Assembly (NCBI GenBank): GCA_934047225.1
Contig: OW203997.1
Span: 3,520,417-3,584,416 of the forward strand
Origin: Ypsolopha sequella
Lineage: Eukaryota; Arthropoda; Insecta; Lepidoptera; Ypsolophidae
Length of the DNA: 64,000 nucleotides
Reading direction: 5' to 3'
Shown here: positions 59,701-64,000 of the stretch, in pieces
How the letters are laid out: each line of letters opens with the position of its first letter
Numbering within the stretch: the first letter of the stretch is position 1
Notes under the pieces: generated by a model
The model's database searches: none
What the model was told of the DNA's origin: nothing
Seen by the model: only the letters and a program-made list of their open reading frames with translations
Made by a program: the position numbers and the translations under genes

Positions 59701-62700
59701 TAAAGTATACGACAGTGCCATCTAGGAATCTTAATTAACACTAAATTTGACATAAAGAAAAGCGCTCATAAATAACTTCCGCCATACTTACTCTATGGAC
59801 GCATGACACGTGTGACCCTCTCCATTTTCAAACTAATTATGACAATTTGAACGACAAATCTAACTGAAATCGAACGGTTTTTGGTACACTTGTAACGTAA
59901 AGTGAACTGCTTTTGTGTTTTTTATAAATTTATAGCATACTAAAATATGTCACTGATTCAAAATCTGATTAGATTCAAATCAGAAAAACGATCAAAACTA
60001 ATGAATTAATGTAATTTGTGACAGATTCAATTGATATTCAAAATTAGATGTTTAACTTGAAACAGAGGACAATTAGCATTTCTCTAGCCAGTAATAAAGT
60101 ACTCAACCTTACCAATTGATTGCAACAGGATATAAATCTCATAATCTTACTGGTCCAATTAACACTTTTGTACTCATCTGTACTCCCTCCCCCCGCAAAC
60201 CGTCTTCGTCCCGGCTCTCAATTAAGTTGTATACCTATAGTTCTCAACGTCGACGCTTTCCTTAAAAAGCGGTAATGGCCACGTGTAAGTGAATTGCGTA
60301 TTTAAAAAAAAAAACATGAAAAGTTTACAAAGTCTATAAAGCTGTTTTCAAATACAAACAATGGATTCGGAATTGGTAAATAAGCATTCTTCACTGACGA
60401 CCTTCTCAAGATTTATTCCAGGAATAACACGAGAACTCTTTACTAAACAGTGGAAAGTTATTTTCACGTTCAATGACGTCACAAAGTAAGGATTCGCAAC
60501 TACGTAGAAACCCCGCATTTGTATAACTGACGTCAGACTCAAGTTTTACTTATATCGCAACAGCTATTTATAACATACTAGCTTTTACAAGCGGTTTCGC
60601 CTGCATTTATTATTATATAAGGTCTTTCAATTCAAATGGAAAGTAATTTAGGAGGTGATTCAGTATCGTTAATACATTACATTACATATTTATTGTAACT
60701 ATTGTTATGTATTTTTATCTTATTTTTTGTAAATATTATATATATATATGTTTATTGTTTAAATAGTTACTTAATTATTATTTATGTAGGTATATTGTTG
60801 TTATTTATAATCATAGGGTGTAAGTATATTAACATATTTAGTGTACACGTATGTATGTCTACTTTTTATTATTACTTCTCTTTTTTCAATCCGGGTTTGC
60901 TGGAAGAAATCTCTTTTTAGAGATAAGCTCGCATCTGTACATGATGTATCTAAGTACTATGTAAAAATGATGTTTTGTGTGTACAATAAAGAATATGAAT
61001 ATGAATACATTCCACTGCAAAGGACCTTCTTTTGCGCGAACTTATTTTCACTTCTCAGTACAAAGTGGTCCGATTAGCTGACTCAGTTTGTATGGACAAG
61101 TGAAGAAAAAATTTGCGCAAAAAAAAGTACTTTTCAGTGGAATGTGATGTATTAACGATACTGAATCACCTCCTTAATTACTTTCAATTTAAATTGAAAG
61201 ACCTTATATATTAAGTTTTTGTATAGTCGTATCGAATCTGTAAATATTTTTCAGACCATTACTCTTTTAGTACATAGTTGACCTGACTCTGGTTTCGAGT
61301 ATTTGGAGTGTTTTTGGTTCTCATCATCTCTAATTTTTAATTTGATTCCCATTGAGGCCGAAAACCAAGACACGTTTCCGTCTTTGGCGAGGCCGAAAGC
61401 TGAGCCGTTTTTCTGATCTACACTATTTTTTGTTCTCTGAATCATCCTCTGCTAATGTGTCTGATAACTGATTTAATCTCCTAGTATGTTTGGCATATTG
61501 TATGGCGAGGCTGAAGGCCGAGCCGCGTCTCTGAACATAGAAAGTAGTCTATGTCCTATTCCAGGTCTAGAACTACATGTGTGCAAAGTTTCAGCCCAAT
61601 CGGTTTAGTAGTTACGGCGTGAAGTAACATGTCACTTTTCTATAGAAACTTGGCATCCCATTGATATCCCATGGGAACTGATTTATGGGATAAAAAGTAG
61701 CCTATGTCCTATTCCAGGTCAAGGAATACATTTGTGTAAAGTTTCAGACCAATCGGTTCAGTAGTTACGGCGTGAAGCAGTCCATCCAAACATCTATCCA
61801 AACTTTCGCATTTATAATATTATAGTGGAATGGGATGGGATGGGATTAGTGGGACACACAAACATATCGCCAAGACATGAATCTGTGGTGTCAGAGGTGT
61901 TCACAAGTGTGAACTGTGAAATGCAACTTAAAGTACATCAGTAAATCTCGACTATAAAGGAGACGGTCAGAATCGGCCTTAACCGCGTACATGAAATAAA
62001 TTTATACTATAATTTTTGTTAGATCTATTCGTAGCTAGTTTCACTTTTATAATAACACGGATACATATATTAAAATAAATAAGTAATGTCACAGCCAGTC
62101 ATGAGAGCGAACACCGAACGAAACGAAAGCGCGCGCCATCTACCAAGTAGTCCACAAACTACGCTTCCAGCGTGCTTTGATAAGTCATGCGTGACGCAAT
62201 CGGCAGTCCCAGCTTTTTATTTCACGATTCATGTTTTTCTTCTGGATTTTGATAGAGATTACATAACGACTGACATTCGAGCATGACCCTTTTAAATATA
62301 TCAGAATCATCGTGAAATATTGTTACAACTATGAACGTTTCAAACGCGCTTGAGTCTATTTTCGCAATGCCATATGAAAATAACCTCAAAATAAAAACGA
62401 TTTATCATAAAAAGTTATTAAAAGATGGTGTCCGTTTTAAATGGATAGTCAAACCGTGTTATTTTGAATTTGTTCTTTATCATTGACCACAATATATTTG
62501 TGTACTCTCTTAAGGCATTTTGCTTATGGGGAACTGACCGTCTCCTTTGGCTGTGCAAATGAATTCATTACATTTGTCAGAGAACTATAAAATAGTGTAA
62601 GTTATAGTGTAAATTACCTCGTTGAAAGAATCGGTAGCATTCTCTATGGTATGTAGATCCAAAGTTTCACCGTCCTTGCCCTCATCAAAATGCGCTTCGA

Positions 62701-62735
62701 TTTCTGCTATGGGAGCGCGCAGTGCGCTCAATTCC
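32594..62735 (-). CDS. Haspin: haspin-type histone H3 kinase, 3' half (five exons)
   Basis: Haspin phosphorylates histone H3 on Thr3 in mitosis and so helps place the chromosomal passenger complex at centromeres. Exons at 62618-62735, 48052-48264, 38802-38897, 36729-36937 and 32594-32795 join in phase into about 278 residues ending in a stop. In order these give a kinase N-lobe piece (ELSALR), the hinge region (QQYIVLELANAGQDLES), the catalytic loop FEHRDLHWGN, the haspin-specific ATIIDYSLSR in place of DFG, GDYQFEVYRLMRD, and the C-lobe NILWLHYTVDKM. All key catalytic residues in this half are present. The glycine loop, catalytic lysine and N-terminal region are upstream of the window. At over 30 kb for half the gene, the introns are swollen by repeats. 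Confidence 0.93.
33205..33515 (-). repeat. repeat P, copy 1 (inverted relative to 39.1 kb)
   Basis: It shares AAGTTGCAGCTTT-, TATGACGTCACTTG-, TTTCTAAACA-, TAGCAAA- and GTCTGTCTACTCATCTG-type blocks, as reverse complement, with 39117-39430. Old and imperfect. Its position in a haspin intron, opposite to the partner, makes the pair able to fold. Confidence 0.75.
33516..36210. other. haspin intron, unassigned
   Basis: Long stretch without a recognised repeat or exon. 34030-34900 and 35560-35760 are less AT-rich and include GT-rich phrases and CCGGTGGAAAGACCGGGTAC (35611-35630), an inverted CCGGT/ACCGG-like pair. It could be an unrecognised mobile element. Confidence 0.35.
36211..36855 (-). repeat. 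152-bp tandem array copying a haspin exon end
   Basis: Units begin at 36721, 36569, 36417 and 36265, exactly 152 bp apart, with a partial fifth unit to about 36211. Each holds the last 93 exon bases and about 59 bp of intron. The first three differ by very few bases. The outermost (36265) is more diverged and has lost the GT donor (AATTTGGGG). Open frames of about 94-113 codons over the array come from this duplication. Confidence 0.95.
36729..36937 (-). CDS. Haspin: haspin exon with the DYS motif
   Basis: Acceptor CTACTTCCAG. It encodes YATFVLRGRSHRVLRRG, then AATIIDYSLSR (Asp of the metal-binding DYS/T motif at exon residue 24), a linker slightly longer than in human haspin (LSLPLCPGSS), and GDYQFEVYRLMRD. 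The donor GACAA|GTTGGG is weak in consensus, but it is the only site that joins in frame to the last exon. The 3' 93 bases belong to a 152-bp tandem array that extends into the intron. Confidence 0.9.
37039..37281. mobile_element. hAT-type foldback MITE with 8-bp duplication
   Basis: 243 bp with inverted ends CAGTGGCGTGCACAGA, arms continuing through TTCCGGAAAAGCAATC and TTGATTGACAATAAAAAAA, and GTAGGAGA on both flanks (37031-37038 and 37282-37289). 8-bp duplication and CAGTGGCG-type ends fit hAT. It lies in a haspin intron. Confidence 0.92.
37622..38190. mobile_element. TA-flanked TIR element (Tc1/mariner-like MITE)
   Basis: 569 bp between TA dinucleotides. Ends CAGTGTGTCCCTCGTACAAG, continuing with TGCACATCCGAAA. 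No transposase frame. Confidence 0.85.
38383..38475. repeat. perfect 45-bp hairpin with 3-base loop
   Basis: Arms 38383-38427 and 38431-38475 are exact reverse complements around GTT. The right arm is the natural continuation of the non-LTR fragment at 38476-38720. The left arm is an inverted copy of that fragment's last 45 bases. Confidence 0.92.
38476..38720 (-). pseudogene. non-LTR retrotransposon 3' fragment, minus strand
   Basis: The reverse complement reads FGHVLRRQFYNKQYREE, then a basic/acidic linker, and later WRELHRQEPS in another frame. This is the 'GHVxR' and C-terminal region of RTE-like reverse transcriptases. It contains stops and shifts. Confidence 0.65.
38802..38897 (-). CDS. 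Haspin: haspin exon with catalytic loop HRDLHWGN
   Basis: 32 codons, phase 0 on both sides. Acceptor GCATTCCAG, donor AAGAAG|GTAAGA. It encodes VAFCLAVGEEAFQFEHRDLH followed by WGNVLILPTEKK. The Asp of HRD (exon residue 18) is the catalytic base and the Asn (residue 23) binds metal. Both are intact. The HRDLHWGN wording is diagnostic for haspin. Confidence 0.95.
39117..39430 (+). repeat. repeat P, copy 2
   Basis: Inverted partner of 33205-33515. Together they flank the haspin exons 36729-36937 and 38802-38897. A short AATTC microsatellite (38949-38962) and an AT-rich non-LTR-like patch precede it. Confidence 0.75.
39821..40370. mobile_element. TIR element, about 550 bp, with hAT-like piece inside
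   Basis: Ends AGTAGAGCCACTGAGTGATGGC in inverted order. In its interior, near 39976, is CAGTGGCGTAGCTATCGGAG followed by a CCCCGGGCCCC run. That is the start of a different hAT-like element, with no matching right end seen. Confidence 0.75.
40452..40800 (+). pseudogene. non-LTR retrotransposon RT C-terminal fragment
   Basis: It reads LNDRVKNIRNRCSLEEDV, RIEKAMLRWFGHVERMND, then one stop, then GRPRRTYADQIGDILKKG and RNRRACMTRFMD. It matches the conserved tail of a lepidopteran RTE-like RT ('RWFGHVERM', 'GRPxxTY.D.I'). It has one in-frame stop and is truncated at 5'. Confidence 0.8.
41011..41550. mobile_element. TIR element containing a family A MITE
   Basis: The inverted ends share GACTTTTAA and ACCCCGATAATTT. 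At 41065-41234 it is interrupted by MITE A copy 3. The remainder is AT-rich and noncoding. Confidence 0.65.
41065..41234. mobile_element. MITE family A, copy 3
   Basis: Complete copy with both inverted ends, nested in the TIR element at 41011-41550. Confidence 0.85.
41593..42228. mobile_element. TIR element with 6-bp duplication
   Basis: Ends AAGGGTACAAGGCTAGAA / TTCTAGCCTTGTACCCTT, flanked by CAAATG on both sides (41587-41592 and 42229-42234). 636 bp, no transposase frame. Superfamily not assigned. Confidence 0.85.
42235..43416. other. haspin intron, unassigned
   Basis: AT-rich with A-runs near 43090-43125 and 43261-43300. No exon with matching phase and no partner repeat. Confidence 0.4.
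43417..44216. mobile_element. MITE family C, copy 2, split by a TTAA element
   Basis: The outer parts 43417-43511 and 43925-44216 match the intact copy at 9580-9966 (TAAACGTCAGTCGCTTAG at both ends). The interruption is a complete family T element. Confidence 0.85.
43516..43920 (-). mobile_element. TTAA element family T, copy 2 (complete, inverted)
   Basis: 405 bp with GGCG...CGCC ends, directly flanked by TTAA (43512-43515 and 43921-43924). It runs opposite to the copies at 47287 and 54341: CGCATATGGAGT and CCACTAGCACTGAGGG are the complements of their left part. Confidence 0.9.
44699..44864. mobile_element. MITE family A, copy 4
   Basis: Same core and right end as the other copies. The left tip is a few bases shorter (starts GGAGCTACCGCG). 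Confidence 0.85.
44923..45174 (+). repeat. dispersed repeat M, copy 1
   Basis: It matches 52985-53226 through TTGATCTCTTAACCGCGTT, GAACGTTTGAAAACAAAAA, GACAAAAGTATAAATCT and CATTGTTTATA, about 85% alike by eye. Noncoding. Confidence 0.8.
45430..45833 (-). repeat. dispersed repeat L, copy 2
   Basis: Reverse-oriented relative to 11686-12140. It carries CGTAAAGGCCCACTTTTTAT, CCCTAGGGCTTTATTATTA, ACGGCTCTGGATACAA and TTGTAGCATAAACTACTA. Confidence 0.8.
45834..46369. other. haspin intron, unassigned
   Basis: AT-rich. No exon or partner repeat seen. Confidence 0.4.
46370..46635 (+). mobile_element. probable non-LTR 3' UTR with (AAAT)n tail
   Basis: T-rich sequence ending CTGTGGGGTTTGTAAAATAA then AATAAATAAAT. 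This is the usual look of a lepidopteran non-LTR 3' end. No coding part remains. Confidence 0.5.
47205..47715 (-). mobile_element. SINE fragment interrupted by a TTAA element
   Basis: 47205-47286 and 47694-47715 are adjacent pieces of the same SINE as at 17701-17995 (complement): CGCACTTCGGGCACAACTAC and AAGGCATGCAGGTTT. The interruption falls at TTAA. Confidence 0.7.
47287..47693 (+). mobile_element. TTAA element family T, copy 3 (complete)
   Basis: 407 bp, ends GGCGATATGTAAAAG and CCGTAGCGCC, with TTAA on both sides (47283-47286 and 47694-47697). It lies in a SINE, so the empty site can be read from the SINE copy at 17.7 kb. A 148-codon plus-strand frame through it is not conserved in the sister copies. 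Confidence 0.9.
47896..47950. repeat. perfect 26-bp hairpin with 3-base loop
   Basis: Arms 47896-47921 and 47925-47950 are exact complements around GGC. It lies about 100 bp from the haspin exon at 48052. Confidence 0.92.
48052..48264 (-). CDS. Haspin: haspin exon with hinge region
   Basis: 71 codons, phase 0. Acceptor CTTCCCCAG, donor GCACAG|GTGAAT. It encodes RLVQGAYPSRLLDLWDLYD, ESKGSENDNP, QQYIVLELANAGQDLES and SAEQAYALFAQ. It lines up with the haspin segment 'VQGSYPPLLLKAWDHY..KGSANDRP' through the hinge 'IVLEFEFGG..LE'. Confidence 0.93.
48484..48716 (-). repeat. dispersed repeat L, copy 3 (partial)
   Basis: It starts at CCACTGTTTAACGGCTCTGG and runs to TTGTAGCATAAACTACTA, matching 45600-45833 almost base for base. 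Confidence 0.8.
48717..49290. other. haspin intron, unassigned
   Basis: Contains a short AGCTT/AGCTTAG triplet repeat at 48850-48867. No exon or partner repeat. Confidence 0.4.
49291..49436. mobile_element. MITE family A, copy 5 (left end lost)
   Basis: Begins at TCATTTGTATCAACTTCAAG and runs to the right end GGTAGACCCGCTG. The left TCTACCGCGTAAT part is missing. Confidence 0.85.
49494..49781 (+). repeat. lepidopteran 'CCGGCCAAGTGCGAGTCGG' repeat
   Basis: Starts AACCGGCCAAGTGCGAGTCG and ends with ACAGACGGACAGC, AGTCTTAGTAATAG and TTACGGAACCCTAAAAA. I know this phrasing as a very common moth repeat. A related, longer and rearranged member occupies 63170-63903. Class not certain. Confidence 0.75.
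49945..50107. mobile_element. foldback MITE family H, copy 3
   Basis: Same ends as at 14503 and 14698 (AGATTCTGAAGGCTTTAATTT), with a TA-rich flank on both sides. Confidence 0.85.
50108..50831. other. haspin intron, unassigned
   Basis: AT-rich, no exon or partner repeat seen. Confidence 0.4.
50832..51370 (+). repeat. tandem duplication of about 195 bp, second copy interrupted
   Basis: Two units start with GCCATGCAAGATCTATTGCG (50832 and 51022) and share GACCGGGGTTACATGTAGGA, ATATTGCTCGA and a GGGGGGG...CCCCCCC pair. The second unit carries an extra 157 bp at 51067-51223. Confidence 0.9.
51067..51223. mobile_element. small TIR element inside the second duplicate
   Basis: The ends CTAAAAAGGC and GCTTTTTTAAG are imperfect inverted repeats, with ATGAATCACATTATGATTC mirrored by AATCATTTTATGATTCA. 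Present in only one of the two duplicates. Confidence 0.75.
51371..51900. repeat. degenerate dispersed-repeat sequence
   Basis: Phrases such as GCAAAATTTTAGCTTTCTAGG, GTCAGTCAGTGAGTG and TCCGCGAACAAACAGACAAAC are the usual scraps of lepidopteran repeats. No boundaries can be set. Confidence 0.4.
51901..52167 (+). mobile_element. RTE-like non-LTR 3' end with (GATG)n tail
   Basis: Contains GGCAAAGTCCTGGAAAGGCT, ATGTCCAGCAGTAGACG, then GATGGATGGATGGATGATTG. This is the familiar C-terminal 'W..Q.AEAYVQQWT' region plus tail, here with shifts. Truncated at 5'. Confidence 0.65.
52985..53226 (+). repeat. dispersed repeat M, copy 2
   Basis: Partner of 44923-45174 in the same orientation. Confidence 0.8.
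53227..54336. other. haspin intron, unassigned
   Basis: 53400-53600 is less AT-rich and 53610-53900 AT-rich. No exon or partner repeat. 52168-52984 is similarly empty. Confidence 0.4.
54341..54757 (+). mobile_element. TTAA element family T, copy 4 (complete)
   Basis: 417 bp between TTAA sites (54337-54340 and 54758-54761), same ends as at 47287. It is the only copy whose surroundings are not a recognised repeat. Confidence 0.9.
55050..55351 (+). repeat. 61-bp tandem array, five copies
   Basis: TCTTTACTCAGTCACAGAGG begins units at 55050, 55111, 55172, 55233 and 55294. They are nearly identical, and the last ends GGCGGCCATAGATATC. The array lies about 35 bp outside the transposon end at 55390. 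Confidence 0.95.
55390..57590 (-). mobile_element. DNA transposon carrying a DDE + SWIM transposase remnant
   Basis: Both ends read AAAGGACATCATTCA inward, followed by TTGGGCTAAATCTGAAAGTG and CCGGCC. Next to the right end a block of about 130 bp is repeated three times (AAGCAGAGAATG(A/G)CCCTA, ACATATTCTAA(C/T)GAAA). Related blocks flank the left end. The interior is the pseudogene at 55871-57133. I found no clear target-site duplication. Confidence 0.75.
55871..57133 (-). pseudogene. transposase-like gene, DDE_4-type domain + SWIM finger, broken
   Basis: The minus strand reads in order: STFQRMLKKGREALMADYV; then (frameshift) AEILFGNPDSP and TMCDGTHIYHQKSSNYFYQR, with a catalytic-type Asp in CDGT; then SSHKYRHLL, DGHIIEVSGPHAA and DVFILDRGFR, with a second Asp in DRGF. 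After a shift come VVHMPETKNRRKLQLS and a lost segment, then YFRIAAALIKD. The C-terminal part is LTEEQL-like FTQEQLTLFTLGSYQIKQAR, then SRHVQAKTYYVYI and a SWIM zinc finger CNC...CAH. In the finger a TGA stands where a residue just before CAH is expected. There are at least two frameshifts, two stops and one deletion. The architecture resembles arthropod and cnidarian DDE superfamily proteins with C-terminal SWIM fingers. Confidence 0.75.
57680..57995 (+). repeat. repeat Q, copy 1, between 43-bp direct repeats
   Basis: AAAGTCGTACCGGAAGTGAC (with flanks, about 43 bp) occurs at about 57680-57722 and 57955-57995. Between them is a 230-bp piece with GGCACTGTCGTATTCTTTAG and GCTAAGAACTAAGAAAAAAA that recurs inverted at 59545-59766. 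Frames in it are not genes. Confidence 0.75.
57996..59403. other. haspin intron, unassigned
   Basis: Mixed composition. GC-richer around 58640-58800. No exon or partner repeat seen. Confidence 0.35.
59404..60239. mobile_element. TIR element, about 836 bp, containing repeat Q
   Basis: Ends TATAGG(A/T)ATACAACTTAATT and AGAGCCGGG in inverted order. Its interior includes an inverted copy of repeat Q at 59545-59766. Confidence 0.7.
60614..61210. mobile_element. MITE with 65-bp arms, interrupted by a non-LTR end
   Basis: Arms TATAAGGTCTTTCAATT, GGAGGTGATTCAGTATCGTT and AATACAT are mirrored at the right (to 61210). The middle is split by the insertion at 60684-61006. Confidence 0.85.
60684..61006 (+). 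mobile_element. Jockey-type non-LTR 3' end with 5-bp duplication
   Basis: Flanked by ACATT (60679-60683 and 61007-61011). It contains the Jockey-like 3' UTR phrase GGAAGAAATCTCTTTTTAGA and TACAATAAAGAATATGAATA, with a short (GAATAT)n tail. Confidence 0.75.
61540..61830 (+). repeat. degenerate repeat with doubled 'AATCGGTT...GTTACGGCGTGAAG' motif
   Basis: CCTATTCCAGGTC, AAGTTTCAG(A/C)CCAATCGGTT and AGTAGTTACGGCGTGAAG occur twice, about 120 bp apart, ending AACTTTCGCATTTATAATAT. This is a very common moth repeat wording. 61840-61930 adds a scrap of the tRNA-headed SINE. Confidence 0.6.
61956..62548. mobile_element. TIR element next to a haspin exon
   Basis: Ends AAAGGAGACGGTCAG / CTGACCGTCTCCTTT. 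593 bp, ending 70 bp from the haspin exon at 62618. A 66-codon frame inside has no recognisable domain. Confidence 0.75.
62618..62735 (-). CDS. Haspin: haspin, first exon inside the window
   Basis: 118 bases: one base completing a codon, then 39 codons. Acceptor TGTTTGCAG, donor AACGAG|GTAATT. It encodes ELSALRAPIAEIEAHFDEG, then DLHTIENATDSFNE. This is the N-lobe part that in human haspin starts at ELSLLSG. The upstream exons would lie beyond 64000, and none is visible between 62736 and the end. Confidence 0.85.
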
Positions 62736-62824
62736 CTGCAAACAACACACAAAATAAATATCATGACGACTTGAGGAGGACGCCTAAGATGTAACGAGAC
62801 GTTGCTTTTCAAAATTTTGATTTG

Positions 62825-63060
62825 ACGCGATAGGAACGACGTCATCTATAGGCAAATCGGATAAGCGGGAATGACCGGCAGCAGGCTTGATGGAGAGTGT
62901 ATCTCTCACACAGTCAAAGCCCCTGTAGCGTCGCGGGCGAAGACCAACTTGACCGGCCAGCCTAGTTGTTAAGTTTCGAATAATTTCTGGGAATTGAACC
63001 CACGCCTTTAGAGTCTAAGCCGCAGCTCACTCAAACTACTGAACGACTGAGGTGTCTTAA
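62825..63060 (-). mobile_element. tRNA-headed SINE, second family
   Basis: The minus strand starts near 63060 with an A-box-like TAGTTTGAGTGAG, an anticodon-like CTTAGACTCTAAAGGCG and B box GGTTCAATTCC. The body ends CTGCTGCCGGTCATTCCCGC then TAGATGACGTCGTTCCTATC, a phrase I know from moth SINEs. It lies immediately upstream of the haspin exon at 62618-62735. Confidence 0.65.
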
Positions 63061-63169
63061 ATGTAATTATCTAGTTTCGCAGACAAGGAAACACGGGTTG
63101 GCGTTTTGCCACACGGAAATTGTATCAGAATTACAAACTAACAATGTACCAACAGAGTGGAAGATGAGA

Positions 63170-63903
63170 GACCCGTATTCCGTAGTCAACAACAAGGAAC
63201 CCTCATAGTTTTGCCTTGTCCGTCTGTCTGTCTGTCCGCGGCTTAGCTTAGAGACTATTAGTACTAGAAAGCTGTAATTTGGCATGGGTATACATATTTA
63301 TCACGCCGATAAAGTGGTACAGTAAAATTTAGAAAAATATATTTTTTTAGGGTACCTCCCCTACACGTAAAGTGGGGATGTTTTTTTTTTCTCGTCTATC
63401 CCCTAGTGTGGGCCCCACACTGTGGGGTGTCGTTGGATAGGTAATTTAAAAATATTGGGGGTGCGAGATGACCATTTTTCGATCCAGGGTTCCGTTTGCG
63501 AAATATTAAGCTTAAAAGTGTTAATTTTTGTTAGAGTCAAGTGTCCCCCCCCTATGCCAGCGAAACGGTTGTATTTGGAGACATGAAAAAAAATCACAGC
63601 AGTAGTATACATGACGAAATTAAAAGGAAAACTATCACAGCTAAGTAAGCTTTACAAGTTAACGAGTACAGATCGCGCCAAACTTTTAGTCCCCTCTAAA
63701 CACTGGGCGATTCGCATCAGTAGGAACAAAATATATGGGCCGTTCTTGGGAAGAGCAGCTTCCGAGCGTACTAGATGTTTGGCGCGATCTGTATTAGTCG
63801 ACAAACTTATAAAATGTACTTGGAGAAGAAGTCCGCATATTGTGCAGGGCAACTATGGAACCCTACACTGCGCGCGGCCCGACACGCACTTGGCCGGTTT
63901 TTA
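63170..63903 (-). repeat. long member of the 'GGCCGG...AGGGTTCC' repeat family
   Basis: Bounded by TATTCCGTAGTC...GAACCCTCATAG and GGAACCCTACACTGCGCGCG...CACTTGGCCGGTTTTT. It contains GTCCGTCTGTCTGTCTGTCC and GGGTACCTCCCCTACACGTA. It is related to 49494-49781 and is interrupted by the small TIR element at 63655-63822. Confidence 0.7.
63655..63822. mobile_element. small TIR element nested in the previous repeat
   Basis: Ends with ACAGATCGCGCCAAAC in inverted order, about 20 bp inside each boundary, then ACAAGT. 168 bp. The TIR resembles the element at 2819-3411. Frames over it (107 and 66 codons) are artefacts. Confidence 0.8.
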
Positions 63904-64000
63904 CAATTTAATTCCCAACCCGTTTAGGATATAACGCAATTTTCAAGGGAATGCAGCCTAGGTACACATTTTAGATACCATTCATGATCGACGTAAACAA

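Noticed and set aside
62960..63060. Functional tRNA gene
   Set aside because: A- and B-box-like sequences are present, but the acceptor stem does not pair and a SINE body follows; it is a SINE head.
63611..63934. 107-codon frame at the right edge
   Set aside because: It lies across a small TIR element nested in a common repeat and has no domain.

Overview
This is insect nuclear DNA, most probably from a moth or butterfly (Lepidoptera). It is AT-rich and gene-poor, with small exons in long introns. Its repeats are of lepidopteran type: tRNA-headed SINEs, non-LTR tails ending in (TTGAAT)n or (GATG)n, and many short terminal-inverted-repeat (TIR) elements. No bacterial, phage or CRISPR features were found. 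The species is an inference.

Two host genes are supported, both on the minus strand. (1) Positions 62735 to 32594 hold the 3' half of a haspin-type histone H3 kinase. Five exons join in phase and give about 278 residues, including the HRDLHWGN catalytic loop, the IIDYSLSR element that replaces DFG, and the C-terminus with its stop codon. The N-terminus and the ATP-binding lysine must lie beyond position 64000. (2) Positions 18777 to 16891, and perhaps on to 11102, hold the 5' end of a gene I cannot name. Four small exons join in phase from a cluster of ATG codons, one intron has a GC donor, and a fifth exon is possible at 11102-11234.

The rest is mobile DNA and unassigned spacer. 1-16.9 kb: TIR elements, foldback elements, a SINE split by a non-LTR element, a GC-rich tandem array, and a hAT-type element with a perfect 8-bp target duplication. 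19.15-29.46 kb: a nested stack in which a TIR element is split by a 9.8-kb LTR retrotransposon with 5-bp target duplications. Its 5' LTR is split by a 1.4-kb non-LTR element. Its interior holds a 77-bp tandem array, more nested elements and only scraps of pol. 32-63 kb: the haspin introns, filled with TIR elements, non-LTR 3' ends, SINEs, perfect hairpins and a decayed DNA transposon (55.4-57.6 kb) whose transposase joins a DDE-type domain to a SWIM zinc finger.

The points most worth checking are these: a 152-bp tandem array that copies the 3' part of a haspin exon with usable splice signals and a frame-neutral 93-nt length; a similar array over the possible exon near 11.1 kb; the near-identical LTRs around a gutted, already nested retrotransposon; a TTAA-flanked element family found inside other repeats in three of four copies; and a 251-bp foldback element with perfect 95-bp arms. 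Boundaries were read by eye, so many repeat ends may be off by a few bases.
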